Shown: one piece after another, positions 7,395-14,960 of the stretch
How positions within the stretch are numbered: position 1 is the stretch's first letter
Layout: each line of letters opens with the position of its first letter
Assembly: GCA_947588805.1 (NCBI GenBank)
Contig: CANPYR010000001.1
Location: 1 to 64,000, forward strand
Direction: 5' to 3'
Source: an uncultured Clostridia bacterium
GTDB lineage: Bacteria; Bacillota; Clostridia; Oscillospirales; Ruminococcaceae
DNA length: 64,000 bases
The notes under the pieces: generated by a model
The model's input: only the letters and a program-made list of their open reading frames with translations
Databases searched by the model: none
What the model was told of the DNA's origin: nothing
Program-made: the position numbers and the translations under genes

Positions 7395-8360
7395 TTATCC
7401 GACCTTTACAACCCAGTTCCCGTGAAGCTCCAGCCTTTTACCGTTCTTAAGAAGCAATCCAACCGAGCGAAGCCTTACCCAAAGCTTTTCATCCTGCCCG
7501 AAGCCCGAGATCTCGACGGTATTATTTTCGTTGTCGATAATCATCTTCCCGCCTTTGCCGTCGTCAAGCTCCAGCTTCGGGCCGCCGGTTCCGAGAAGGT
7601 ATGAAGCTCCTGAGCCGCCCAGAGACTCCAAAGATTCTCCCTTAAAGCCGGATATCGCGTCGGGATGATACTCGCTCGCTTCGCTGAACGGATACTTTTC
7701 TTCATCCTTGGGCGTGAAGACGAAGCTGTACTGTCCGTCCGAAGTCTTTTCAAGACTTATTTCAAGCTCCCCTTCCGATGTATCGTATCCCGTCCCCTCT
7801 TCTTCGCTTCCCAAAAAGCTTGCGGCGGGATCAAATATTATCCTGTCTCCGAAGTCATCGCTGTTAAAGTTTATAAGCTCGTAGCTGCTACCGTCAAGAT
7901 CCGTCTCGACTAAATAACCTCCGACCGGGATATCGGTAAACTGCAGATCTCCGTTTTCATCAAGCCAGTAGGTAGACAAAAGAAAGATACCGTCCGGATC
8001 TACCGTTTCACCGGTCTCGCTTTTTAGTGAAACGCTGTCTGCGTCCAATTTACCGATAATACTCCCCTCCTCGCTCAACGCTACGACCACAGGTTCGGTC
8101 GTTCCCGTCCTGAAGCCCATGAATTTATACTCAGCCGCTCTTTGTATTACTCCCCTGCCGTTTCTTGCAAATATAATCCCCGCGCCCGCAGCGATAACCG
8201 CTGCCATAAATATAGCCGCAACCGCTGTGATCTTTCTCAGCATTTTTATTTCATGTTGCTTTTCTTCCATGGCTCTTAACACTCCTTTTTCTATATCTTC
8301 TGAAAGACCTTCGGGTATTTCTATAATTCCCACAGCTTCTCTGAGCTCATCCTTCATCAT
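7395..8360 (-). CDS. Membrane-anchored anti-sigma factor (DUF4179-like)
   Basis: A 321-residue protein with a short cytoplasmic N-terminus of about 40 residues (KDELREAVGIIEIPEGLSEDIE), one membrane helix (about residues 45-66), and a large extracellular part with DUF4179-like beta-rich sequence. The gene starts inside the end of the ECF sigma gene (14 bp overlap), the usual layout for an anti-sigma factor that holds its sigma factor at the membrane. Two ATGs in tandem (8360 and 8357) follow AAAGGAGTG; either can serve. The extracellular part presumably senses an envelope signal, which cannot be named from sequence. Confidence 0.82.
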   Translation of the reverse strand: MMKDELREAVGIIEIPEGLSEDIEKGVLRAMEEKQHEIKMLRKITAVAAIFMAAVIAAGAGIIFARNGRGVIQRAAEYKFMGFRTGTTEPVVVALSEEGSIIGKLDADSVSLKSETGETVDPDGIFLLSTYWLDENGDLQFTDIPVGGYLVETDLDGSSYELINFNSDDFGDRIIFDPAASFLGSEEEGTGYDTSEGELEISLEKTSDGQYSFVFTPKDEEKYPFSEASEYHPDAISGFKGESLESLGGSGASYLLGTGGPKLELDDGKGGKMIIDNENNTVEISGFGQDEKLWVRLRSVGLLLKNGKRLELHGNWVVKVG

Positions 8361-8853
8361 AAAAACACTCCTTTTTTAGTTTTTTTAATGTCCTGTACAG
8401 AACCGATTTAACCGTAGAAAGAGGAATTTTCACCGTTTCCGAGATCTCCTTCAGGCTGAGTCCGTACAGCTCATGAAGTAAAAGAACGGTTTTTTCCTTT
8501 TCATCAAGTTCTCCGAGTATCGCTTCAAGAAGAATCCTTGCGTCCGCTGAAGCTTCCGGAGACGGAAGATAAGCGATATCCTCACCGGTATCCTCTATTG
8601 AAACCGTTCTTTTTCTCTTTTTCAGGATATCCTGAGAGCAGTTTATCGCGATCCTTATCGCCCAGGTCTTAAAATATCTTATTTCCTTGAGCTTTTTTCT
8701 TTCCTTGAAGCATCTGTATGCGGTTTCCTGGACAACGTCGCGGGAATCTTCGCGGTTTTTGAGATAAATGAATGCGATCCTGTAAAGCTCGTCCGAAATC
8801 TCGGAAAATCTTCGGCAGAAATCCTCTTTATCCTCAAACATCCGTTCGTTCAC
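8347..8853 (-). CDS. ECF-type RNA polymerase sigma factor
   Basis: A 168-residue sigma-70 factor of the extracytoplasmic-function class. Region 2 spans about residues 18-85 (DVVQETAYRCFKE, RYFKTWAIRIAINC). Region 4 spans about 110-160 (LYGLSLKEISETVKIPLSTVKSVLYRTLKKLK). No region 1.1 or 3 is present. The start is GTG at 8853, 8 bp after GAGGAGG; the next in-frame ATG (codon 5) is too far from that site. It is co-transcribed with the anti-sigma gene. An ECF-type promoter about 50-70 bp upstream suggests that it drives its own expression. Confidence 0.95.
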   Translation of the reverse strand: MNERMFEDKEDFCRRFSEISDELYRIAFIYLKNREDSRDVVQETAYRCFKERKKLKEIRYFKTWAIRIAINCSQDILKKRKRTVSIEDTGEDIAYLPSPEASADARILLEAILGELDEKEKTVLLLHELYGLSLKEISETVKIPLSTVKSVLYRTLKKLKKECFYDEG

Positions 8854-8878
8854 GTTAAATTCCTCCTCTTATAGCTTT

Positions 8879-8892
8879 TGTAACGCGTTACA
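8879..8892. other. Perfect 14-bp palindrome in the sigma-gene leader
   Basis: TGTAACGCGTTACA is a perfect inverted repeat between the ECF promoter and the ribosome binding site of the sigma gene. Its half-site GTAAC/GTTAC is the same as that in the twin operator at 7239-7286 but with a different spacing. A binding site is possible; nothing proves it. Confidence 0.45.
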
Positions 8893-8899
8893 TCTATTA

Positions 8900-8926
8900 G
8901 ACGCTTTAAGCCGAGAAAAAGTTTCA
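8900..8926 (-). promoter_or_regulatory. ECF-type autoregulatory promoter
   Basis: On the minus strand TGAAAC (8921-8926), 17 bp, CGTC (8900-8903). This matches the -35/-10 pattern of ECF factors such as Bacillus SigW and SigM. It precedes the sigma gene, as expected for positive autoregulation. Confidence 0.7.
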
Positions 8927-8930
8927 TGCA

Positions 8931-8961
8931 AAATTAAAATAAAGCCGGCGAAAATGCCGGC
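8931..8961 (-). terminator. Terminator after the 65-codon ORF
   Basis: On the minus strand GCCGGC-ATTTTC-GCCGGC is followed by TTTATTTTAATTTT, a standard intrinsic terminator about 30 bp past the stop codon. Confidence 0.85.
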
Positions 8962-8990
8962 GGGGAGATTATAATATTTCGGAATAAGTT

Positions 8991-9188
8991 CTAAAGAGCC
9001 GTTAAATCAAATTTACGCAGAAACAGCATATTGTCAATTACAAGCTCCGACTTTATCCGGTTCTCTGCGATATACCATTCCTTATGGTCGTTACCCCGGT
9101 TCCAAGGCACGAAGTACTTGAATACGGCTAAATCCAAAGGTCTTGCATTCCTATAAATAAACCTGCGGGCTTTTTCAAACGTATTCAT
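8991..9188 (-). CDS. Short protein, possibly a truncated remnant (65 aa)
   Basis: The first 25 residues (MNTFEKARRFIYRNARPLDL) resemble the N-terminus of larger clostridial proteins with a terpene-cyclase-like fold, as I recall them; this comes from memory and was not searched. Such proteins are normally several hundred residues, so this may be what is left after an internal deletion. The ORF still has a good ribosome binding site (AAAAGGAG, 9 bp before ATG) and a terminator, so it may be expressed. No catalytic residues or membrane segments can be seen. Confidence 0.5.
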   Translation of the reverse strand: MNTFEKARRFIYRNARPLDLAVFKYFVPWNRGNDHKEWYIAENRIKSELVIDNMLFLRKFDLTAL

Positions 9189-9243
9189 TACATAAAACTC
9201 CTTTTCTGCTGCTGCATTTTTTTATAAGAACAATTTCTTGCAT

Positions 9244-10005
9244 TCAGATAAGCCCCGCAAGATAGGGATTTATTCTGTAGATATATTTACGTCCGTCCTT
9301 GCCGATCCGTTCTGCGGTTCCGAGATAGTCAAGAATATTAAGAGTATAGTTTGCAAGCCCGTGCGGGATTTTTGCAAGCCTTGAAAAATCGTAAGAAGTA
9401 AACTCATCCGGAAGTCCATCCGGAACAAAGACAAGATAGTCCGCGGGATTTTCAAGTATAATATTATCCCCTATCGCGAACGGAATCCTCTCATATCTTT
9501 TCGTTCTTCTAACCTTAGCGCCGGGTCTGCTTTTTATCTCGCGGTACTCCTCGACGTCAAAAAGCATAAGTCTCACTCTGAACCTGTCCCAGTCAAGAAA
9601 ATATTTTATCGAGTAAAGCTCCGGCATAGCGTCGTACCAGGTTCCCTTATGCGGGTGATTTCGCACCGAAGCCACGCTTCCGGTCGAAGGCTCGAAGCTT
9701 ATAAGCTTTCTTATTCTTGCTATCGGATGCACCACCGTAACGTCGAAGCCCTCCAAGAGATAGTATTCAAGCTTCTCGCGAAGATTCCCAAGGCTTCTTG
9801 TCTGTATCTCTATAATGCTGTTGTCGCGACGGATATCCGCTGTAAATTTTCCTGTTTTTACTTCATGACAGGCAGTATCCGGCTCAAAATAATTTTTAAG
9901 GAAAATATGAAGATACTTCTCCGAAAGCGTTCCCACTCCGTTATCGACATGAAGCTCTTCCTTAGTAAGAGCCGAAAGCTCTTCAAATCTTTGATAGTCA
10001 GTCAT
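9244..10005 (-). CDS. Unknown protein with a PD-(D/E)XK-like motif
   Basis: A 253-residue protein if it starts at the ATG at 10005 (MTDYQRFEEL). The ORF-track start at 10053 would lie inside the upstream gene. I do not recognise a named family. Residues about 45-75 contain HEVKTGKFTADIRR then NSIIEIQTRS, an arrangement (Asp, then Glu-x-Gln) like the core of restriction-endonuclease-fold nucleases with Lys replaced by Gln. The C-terminal 90 residues look winged-helix-like (LAKIPHGLANYTLNILDYLG). It overlaps the C_GCAxxG_C_C gene by 8 bp and follows GH115 in the same direction. Confidence 0.65.
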   Translation of the reverse strand: MTDYQRFEELSALTKEELHVDNGVGTLSEKYLHIFLKNYFEPDTACHEVKTGKFTADIRRDNSIIEIQTRSLGNLREKLEYYLLEGFDVTVVHPIARIRKLISFEPSTGSVASVRNHPHKGTWYDAMPELYSIKYFLDWDRFRVRLMLFDVEEYREIKSRPGAKVRRTKRYERIPFAIGDNIILENPADYLVFVPDGLPDEFTSYDFSRLAKIPHGLANYTLNILDYLGTAERIGKDGRKYIYRINPYLAGLI

Positions 10006-10447
10006 TCGCGCTCCCGGATTTATTAACATATTCATCCAAAATATCGGCCGCAAGAGCTATAAGCTTAACGCAGGGCCTTGTCTTATAAAAATTTTCATCC
10101 CTCGGCGGGGAATACGGCTCGCTTGCGCCCTTTAATCCTAAAAGCTCCCGGCAGACAATCGCTCCCGCGCGCTCTTTAAAGCGCCCGCAAAGCTCCTGAA
10201 TTAGCTTATAGTGCTCGGATTTTTTTGACGGATCGGTATATCCGTAAAGCATATCCGCAGCCATTATCATGCCCGAAACTGCTCCGCATATTTCCCGAAG
10301 TCTTGATACTCCCCCGCCGAAGCCGCAGGATATCTTCATCGATGTTTCCCTGTCAAGACCTGTCAGGTCGTCGAAGGCGCAAAGAACCGCCTGAGAACAG
10401 TTGCATCCCTCATAAAACAGTTCCACGGCTTTCTCAGAACGGTTCAT
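9998..10447 (-). CDS. C_GCAxxG_C_C family protein (putative redox or metal-binding)
   Basis: A 149-residue protein with spaced cysteines and glycines of the C_GCAxxG_C_C family: GCNCSQAVLCAF near the N-terminus, CGFGGGVSR, then CGAVSGM, and further cysteines later (CGRF, CREL, CVKL). The family is widespread in anaerobes and is thought to be redox-active or metal-binding; its reaction is not established. It lies 19 bp downstream of the GH115 gene. Starts at ATG 10447 with a weak ribosome binding site (GGAGTGATATT). Confidence 0.85.
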   Translation of the reverse strand: MNRSEKAVELFYEGCNCSQAVLCAFDDLTGLDRETSMKISCGFGGGVSRLREICGAVSGMIMAADMLYGYTDPSKKSEHYKLIQELCGRFKERAGAIVCRELLGLKGASEPYSPPRDENFYKTRPCVKLIALAADILDEYVNKSGSAND

Positions 10448-10466
10448 AATATCACTCCGATAAAAA

Positions 10467-13421
10467 TTATTTTACTTTGTAGCTTTCCGGCGCGCCGAAA
10501 TATGTCTTCGGCGGCTCCTTGCCCTCGGGATAAATTACAAGCTTCTCTAAAATTATATTCGGGTCGCCGCCGTATATCCTAAGCGTGTTTACTCCTTCGT
10601 TCACGGTTATAGCGGTATTAACTATCCTGATCTTCGCAAGTACCTCTTCTCCCCACTTGGAAGAGCCGTGCATGCCCGGCTTATATCCCTTCGGCACGGT
10701 ATAAATAACCTCCGGCTCCGAGCCGTTTACGCCGACTCCCAATCTGAGCTTGGCATAAATAGCTACGGGATTGCGGTTTGAAAGATACATCGAAAGCTCG
10801 TATTTTCCGGCTTTTTTCGCGGCGAATTTATACTCCATGTACGGCGCGCCGTCGGAAATATATCTGTCGGTTTCAAGATCTATAAAGCGCGAATCAGCCG
10901 GGAATACCTTCATCGCCGGAGTATCGAGCCTTGAAAGATGATCTACATTCTTCCAGCCCGCGTTTTTACTGTCGCCAAGCGAAGCGTAGCCCGAAGCTTC
11001 CATAGAAATAAATCCTTCGGTATCGACGTATGTTCCTGCGGGATATTTATTATACACCCCGTCCGCTGCCGCGAATACCTTCATCTTTGCAAACGTGCGG
11101 CCTATAGGCTTATCGTACATCACGTCGTTATCCTTTTCGGCCATGTTCTCCGTCTTGAACACGCAGTTCACGGCGATATCCGCAACGTCCTCTCCCGAAA
11201 GCTTAGAGCGGTCGCAGTATACGTCCACCGAAGCTATCCCCTCGCTCGGAGTCAGTATCCCCTCGGCGCGCTCGAATTTCAGCCAGTCTTTATTGCACTT
11301 TATTACGTAGTGAAGCTCGGCCGAGGAACCGGTCTCGATATTTATGGTTATTTTTTCGGTATCAGGTCTTAAGAATTCCCTGTTTTCCAAAACCGGACTC
11401 GATACCCAGTATGTTCCTATAGAATAGGTCTCCCTGCCCGCAAAGGAAACGTACGACTTGCAGGAAGGCACCGGAACGACCTCGCTGACCGTAGGATATC
11501 TCCAGTCCTCGTTATTCCAGCTTCTGAAACCGTGATGCGCGGAATCGGCCATATGCGTCCACTTACCGTCAAGAATGCGGTCATATTCCTCCCTGAGCTT
11601 ATAGTCGAGCGCGACTCGCTTTTTCACGCAGTCAAGATATCTGTTCGCGGCAAGACTTCCGTGCGAAGCATAAAAAGTATTAAGTCCCGCTTCCACCGAC
11701 ATCTGAACGAAATTCAAAGAAGCCACGGTCGGATAATATATCTCATAGAAAATCGAAGGCTTGATAGGCTCGGGGGCGTTCTCATAAAGCCGCGTCGCAG
11801 TCGAAATAAGCTTTTCGCACTCGGAATATACCCTCTCGCCCTCTCTGAAATTGATAGGCGCGTAGATATACTGGTTCATAGATTCCGGAGAGCGGGCGTT
11901 ATTGAATTTTGTGTATCCGTTCAGGACTTCATATATATCCTCAAGCTCGGCGTCGTCGAACCAATCCCCGTACTGCTTTCTTACCCAGCTCTTTACATAC
12001 CCCTCTACGGAGTTTCTTGCATTCGTTCCGTATTTATCAAAGTCGTATGCAAGGTCCATGAAATAGCAAAGAGGATATTCAAGCCCTTTAATATCTCCGA
12101 GGTTCACTATCCACAGATCACGAATGTTATATTCGTACGCCATCGACATCTGTTCCCAGGTCTTTGAAAGGCGGTTAGTATTCATCCACTCATAGGAAAT
12201 AGAGGAGCCGTGGTAGTCGTAGTGGTAATACATCCCGAAGCCGCCGTTATGATCGCGGTCGGAATCGTCCGGGATAAAGCGCAGGTTTCCGTAGGTATCG
12301 TCGCAGAGCATAAGAATTACTCCGTCAAGAGCGTCCCAGTTTTTAAGACCCTTAGCCGTCTTGTCTCCGTGATAGAAGTCCTCCACCTCGTAATAAAGCG
12401 CGAGCATACGCGGAATTTCTTTAAGATCGGGATTTACAATCTCCTTCATCAGCTCGTTCTGAGTAAGTATAACGTTTCTTAAAACGTTTATATTATCCTC
12501 TAAAGTCGCGTTCTTTCCAAGCAAAAGGCTGTCGTTTTCGCCGCGCATCCCTATCGTTATGACGTTTTCAAAGTCCTTGTTTCGCTTAAGACCGTCGCGC
12601 CAGAATTCCGTTATAGCTTCCTTATTTGAGATAAAGCTCCATGTGTTGTCATCGCCGTAATTTTTATAAATCTTCTGCCACTCCGCTCCTGCGCGGCACA
12701 TGGGTTCGTGGTGCGAAGCGCCCATAACTATTCCGTATGTATCTGCAAGCTGCGCGTTAAGAAGTCCCGGACCCTCTTCCGAGAATATCCCGGTCCACAT
12801 CGCCGGCCAGAGATAGTTACCCTTGAGTCTTAAGATAAGCTGAAATACCGGCTCGTACGCTTTGGCGTTATATCCCCCGAAGCGCTCGTGGCACCAGCCC
12901 CCGAATGCCGGCCAGTCGTCGTTTATAAAAAGACCCCTGTATTTTACCGACGGCTCCTTAGATACAAACCCGCCCTCCGGGATATCGGCATAAACGCTGT
13001 CTCTTAACTTAGGAATAACGTCTCCCCAATATACCAAAGGAGAAACTCCGATCTTTTCCGATATATCAAAGATCCCGTAAATCGTTCCCCTCTTGTCGCT
13101 TCCTGCTATCAGAAGCGCTTCGTTGACGCCTTCAAACGGGTTCATGATATGTAAAAGTTTATAAACCTCGCGCTTTCCCTCTATGTCCGAGGTATCTATT
13201 CCGAGCGAACGTAATATATCGCTTTTACCTGCCGTGGCGGCGATAATAACGCTTTTCGCGGTTATGCTCTCGGGCTCCGAAACTATCTTCGGCATTTTCC
13301 CGCAGCAAAGCTTAATATCCTCGGCGTGAGCCTGAGCTACAAGCTTAACGCCCTCGTACGCAGATTTTTCAACCAAGATCTCACAGATCCCGCTGTCCGA
13401 ATATATACTGAATTTTGACAT
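10467..13421 (-). CDS. Glycoside hydrolase family 115, xylan alpha-1,2-glucuronidase
   Basis: A 984-residue GH115 enzyme, full length for the family. It shows the family blocks YRGLFINDDWPAFGGW, LRLKGNYLWPAMW, GASHHEPM and IGMRGENDS in the first 330 residues, then the catalytic barrel. A C-terminal region from about residue 800 has the GH115 carbohydrate-binding-like fold. The family removes 4-O-methyl-glucuronic acid from xylan and xylo-oligosaccharides. There is no signal peptide, so it most likely acts inside the cell on imported aldouronic acids. It heads a three-gene unit with the C_GCAxxG_C_C gene and the PD-(D/E)XK-like gene. Start ATG 13421 follows AAAGGAGAATAATA. Confidence 0.93.
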   Translation of the reverse strand: MSKFSIYSDSGICEILVEKSAYEGVKLVAQAHAEDIKLCCGKMPKIVSEPESITAKSVIIAATAGKSDILRSLGIDTSDIEGKREVYKLLHIMNPFEGVNEALLIAGSDKRGTIYGIFDISEKIGVSPLVYWGDVIPKLRDSVYADIPEGGFVSKEPSVKYRGLFINDDWPAFGGWCHERFGGYNAKAYEPVFQLILRLKGNYLWPAMWTGIFSEEGPGLLNAQLADTYGIVMGASHHEPMCRAGAEWQKIYKNYGDDNTWSFISNKEAITEFWRDGLKRNKDFENVITIGMRGENDSLLLGKNATLEDNINVLRNVILTQNELMKEIVNPDLKEIPRMLALYYEVEDFYHGDKTAKGLKNWDALDGVILMLCDDTYGNLRFIPDDSDRDHNGGFGMYYHYDYHGSSISYEWMNTNRLSKTWEQMSMAYEYNIRDLWIVNLGDIKGLEYPLCYFMDLAYDFDKYGTNARNSVEGYVKSWVRKQYGDWFDDAELEDIYEVLNGYTKFNNARSPESMNQYIYAPINFREGERVYSECEKLISTATRLYENAPEPIKPSIFYEIYYPTVASLNFVQMSVEAGLNTFYASHGSLAANRYLDCVKKRVALDYKLREEYDRILDGKWTHMADSAHHGFRSWNNEDWRYPTVSEVVPVPSCKSYVSFAGRETYSIGTYWVSSPVLENREFLRPDTEKITINIETGSSAELHYVIKCNKDWLKFERAEGILTPSEGIASVDVYCDRSKLSGEDVADIAVNCVFKTENMAEKDNDVMYDKPIGRTFAKMKVFAAADGVYNKYPAGTYVDTEGFISMEASGYASLGDSKNAGWKNVDHLSRLDTPAMKVFPADSRFIDLETDRYISDGAPYMEYKFAAKKAGKYELSMYLSNRNPVAIYAKLRLGVGVNGSEPEVIYTVPKGYKPGMHGSSKWGEEVLAKIRIVNTAITVNEGVNTLRIYGGDPNIILEKLVIYPEGKEPPKTYFGAPESYKVK

Positions 13422-13447
13422 ATTATTCTCCTTTACATTTTTGTTTT

Positions 13448-13476
13448 AGTATATCACAGCTTTCCCACGATTTCCA
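13448..13476 (-). promoter_or_regulatory. Promoter of the GH115 gene
   Basis: On the minus strand TATACT (13448-13453) is preceded by TGA (extended -10), with a weak -35 TGGAAA (13471-13476) 17 bp upstream. The start codon is 26 bp downstream of the -10. No clear operator is seen. Confidence 0.55.
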
Positions 13477-13547
13477 CTGTTTTTAGAAATTTTGGATTTA
13501 TCGCAAGTAAAAAATGCTTTTTGCAAGAAAAGCGCCGGCTAAAAAGA

Positions 13548-13590
13548 CAAAGCCCCGGAAAAAATTACGCCCCGGACCTGCCGGGGCTTT
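13548..13590 (-). terminator. Terminator after the VTT-domain gene
   Basis: On the minus strand GCCCCGG and CCGGGGC form a stem (13569-13587) followed by GTAATTTTTT. A second CCCCGG block (13550-13557) can pair with the same arm, giving two competing hairpins. Confidence 0.75.
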
Positions 13591-13593
13591 ATT

Positions 13594-14316
13594 CTATTTA
13601 GCGATATGCTTGCTTTTTTTCGCTGATTTAAAGAGGTTTATTATTTTATCTCGGTACCATATGCATATAAGTCCTATTATCGCTACAATTATAAAAAGAA
13701 TTATCGCTATCATCCTGTTTCCCTCGCTCAGGGAGGAGCCGAAGACGTTTGAGAGGATAAGTCCGGGAGAACGCGCAAGCATCGAAAGCAAAAAGAAGGT
13801 CGAGGGCTTAATTTTTGTGAGCGGCGCAAGATATGTCAGCGCGTCCTTCGGCATGACCGGAAGAAGAAAAAGTATAAATACCGCAAGCTCGCACTTTTTT
13901 TCGTCCTGTAAAAACGACAGCTTCTTTATCCCCTTCTGATCTACGACGGCTTCTACAAACGGCATCCCAAGAAGCCTAACTACATAAAATACCGCGATTT
14001 CACCCGCAAGAGTTCCTAAAAGGCAAAGGACGGCGCCCCAAAAACCTCCGAAAATAACGCCGCCGAGGATCTGGATAAGCCCGCCTGGAATAAGCGCTAC
14101 TACCACCTGCAAAACCTGAAGCAGCAAAAAGGCTCCGACTCCTAAAATCAGATTTTCCTTAACTATCCCGCCCACTATCGCTTCAAGCTGCAGCCTACCC
14201 TCCTCGCTTGTCAGCATAGGTATCATCGGTATGCAGATAACGGTCAGCGCCGCGGTGACGACAAGAAAAATTATCAGCGCCGAAAGCCTTATTATTTTCT
14301 TTGTTTTTTCAGACAT
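13594..14316 (-). CDS. TVP38/TMEM64 (VTT/DedA-like) membrane protein
   Basis: A 240-residue membrane protein with five to six hydrophobic segments and the VTT core GGLIQILGGVIFGGFWGAVL followed by FYVVRLLG. A loop carries the conserved MPKDALTYLAPLTKIKP. Members are linked to membrane lipid scrambling and homeostasis. A basic cytoplasmic tail (YRDKIINLFKSAKKSK) ends the protein. It starts 2 bp after the stop codon of the upstream membrane gene, so the two are co-translated. ATG 14316. Confidence 0.88.
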   Translation of the reverse strand: MSEKTKKIIRLSALIIFLVVTAALTVICIPMIPMLTSEEGRLQLEAIVGGIVKENLILGVGAFLLLQVLQVVVALIPGGLIQILGGVIFGGFWGAVLCLLGTLAGEIAVFYVVRLLGMPFVEAVVDQKGIKKLSFLQDEKKCELAVFILFLLPVMPKDALTYLAPLTKIKPSTFFLLSMLARSPGLILSNVFGSSLSEGNRMIAIILFIIVAIIGLICIWYRDKIINLFKSAKKSKHIAK

Positions 14317-14318
14317 CC

Positions 14319-14849
14319 CTATTTTCTCCTGAAAAGCTTTTTTCTGTATACTTTAATATATTTTTCTGTCAGCTTTCTGAACATAAATTCATAAAGCACC
14401 AGCAAAACGTTTCCCATCGCAAGAAGTATGAGCATAGAATACTTGGTGAATTCCTCGCTGTCAACAGCCACAAGTACTTTCAGAAGGATATAATACGCCG
14501 CGGTCATCGAGGCGTTGAAGAGTAAAAACCTGAGTATCCATCTTACAGCTTTTGAGCGTATCCTGTCTATCGATACCGAAAAAATCGGATAGTAACCGAA
14601 GAAGAAAGCGAACATGAACGCCGACTCCTTTTCGGGAGACAGAATCAAAAGAAGCGCGGAAACGCTTATATAGGCCCCGATTCCGGTCTTTTTTCCGCAT
14701 TCGTACCCGACGGCGTAAATCAAAAGCCCGGCTATCATCGGAGCGGCATAGGTAAGAAACGGTATTATCGCCGTCAGAAGCATTATAAGTACGCAAAGAG
14801 CCGAGGCGATCCCGCCGAAAGCAATTTTAAAACTCATCTTGCCCTGCAT
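14319..14849 (-). CDS. Multi-pass membrane protein of unknown function
   Basis: A 176-residue protein with about five membrane helices and a basic C-terminus (EKYIKVYRKKLFRRK). No catalytic motif is visible. The N-terminal pattern (FGGIASALCVLIMLLTAIIP) is similar to small S-component or DUF2232-like membrane proteins, but I cannot assign it. It is translationally linked to the VTT-domain gene (2 bp gap), which suggests a shared membrane role. ATG 14849; a weak ribosome binding site GGCGGTGAG lies upstream. Confidence 0.75.
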   Translation of the reverse strand: MQGKMSFKIAFGGIASALCVLIMLLTAIIPFLTYAAPMIAGLLIYAVGYECGKKTGIGAYISVSALLLILSPEKESAFMFAFFFGYYPIFSVSIDRIRSKAVRWILRFLLFNASMTAAYYILLKVLVAVDSEEFTKYSMLILLAMGNVLLVLYEFMFRKLTEKYIKVYRKKLFRRK

Positions 14850-14960
14850 CTCACCGCCGCCTTAAAGTATAGTATAAAAAATATTAAGAATCAATATTAA
14901 AATTATTAAAAAATTATTAAGATTTCGCCGCCGTGAGCGTTTTCGGAAGCGGCAGAACTC

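Noticed and set aside
11532-12167. 211-codon plus-strand ORF opposite GH115
   Set aside because: Shadow frame of a well-supported glycoside hydrolase.
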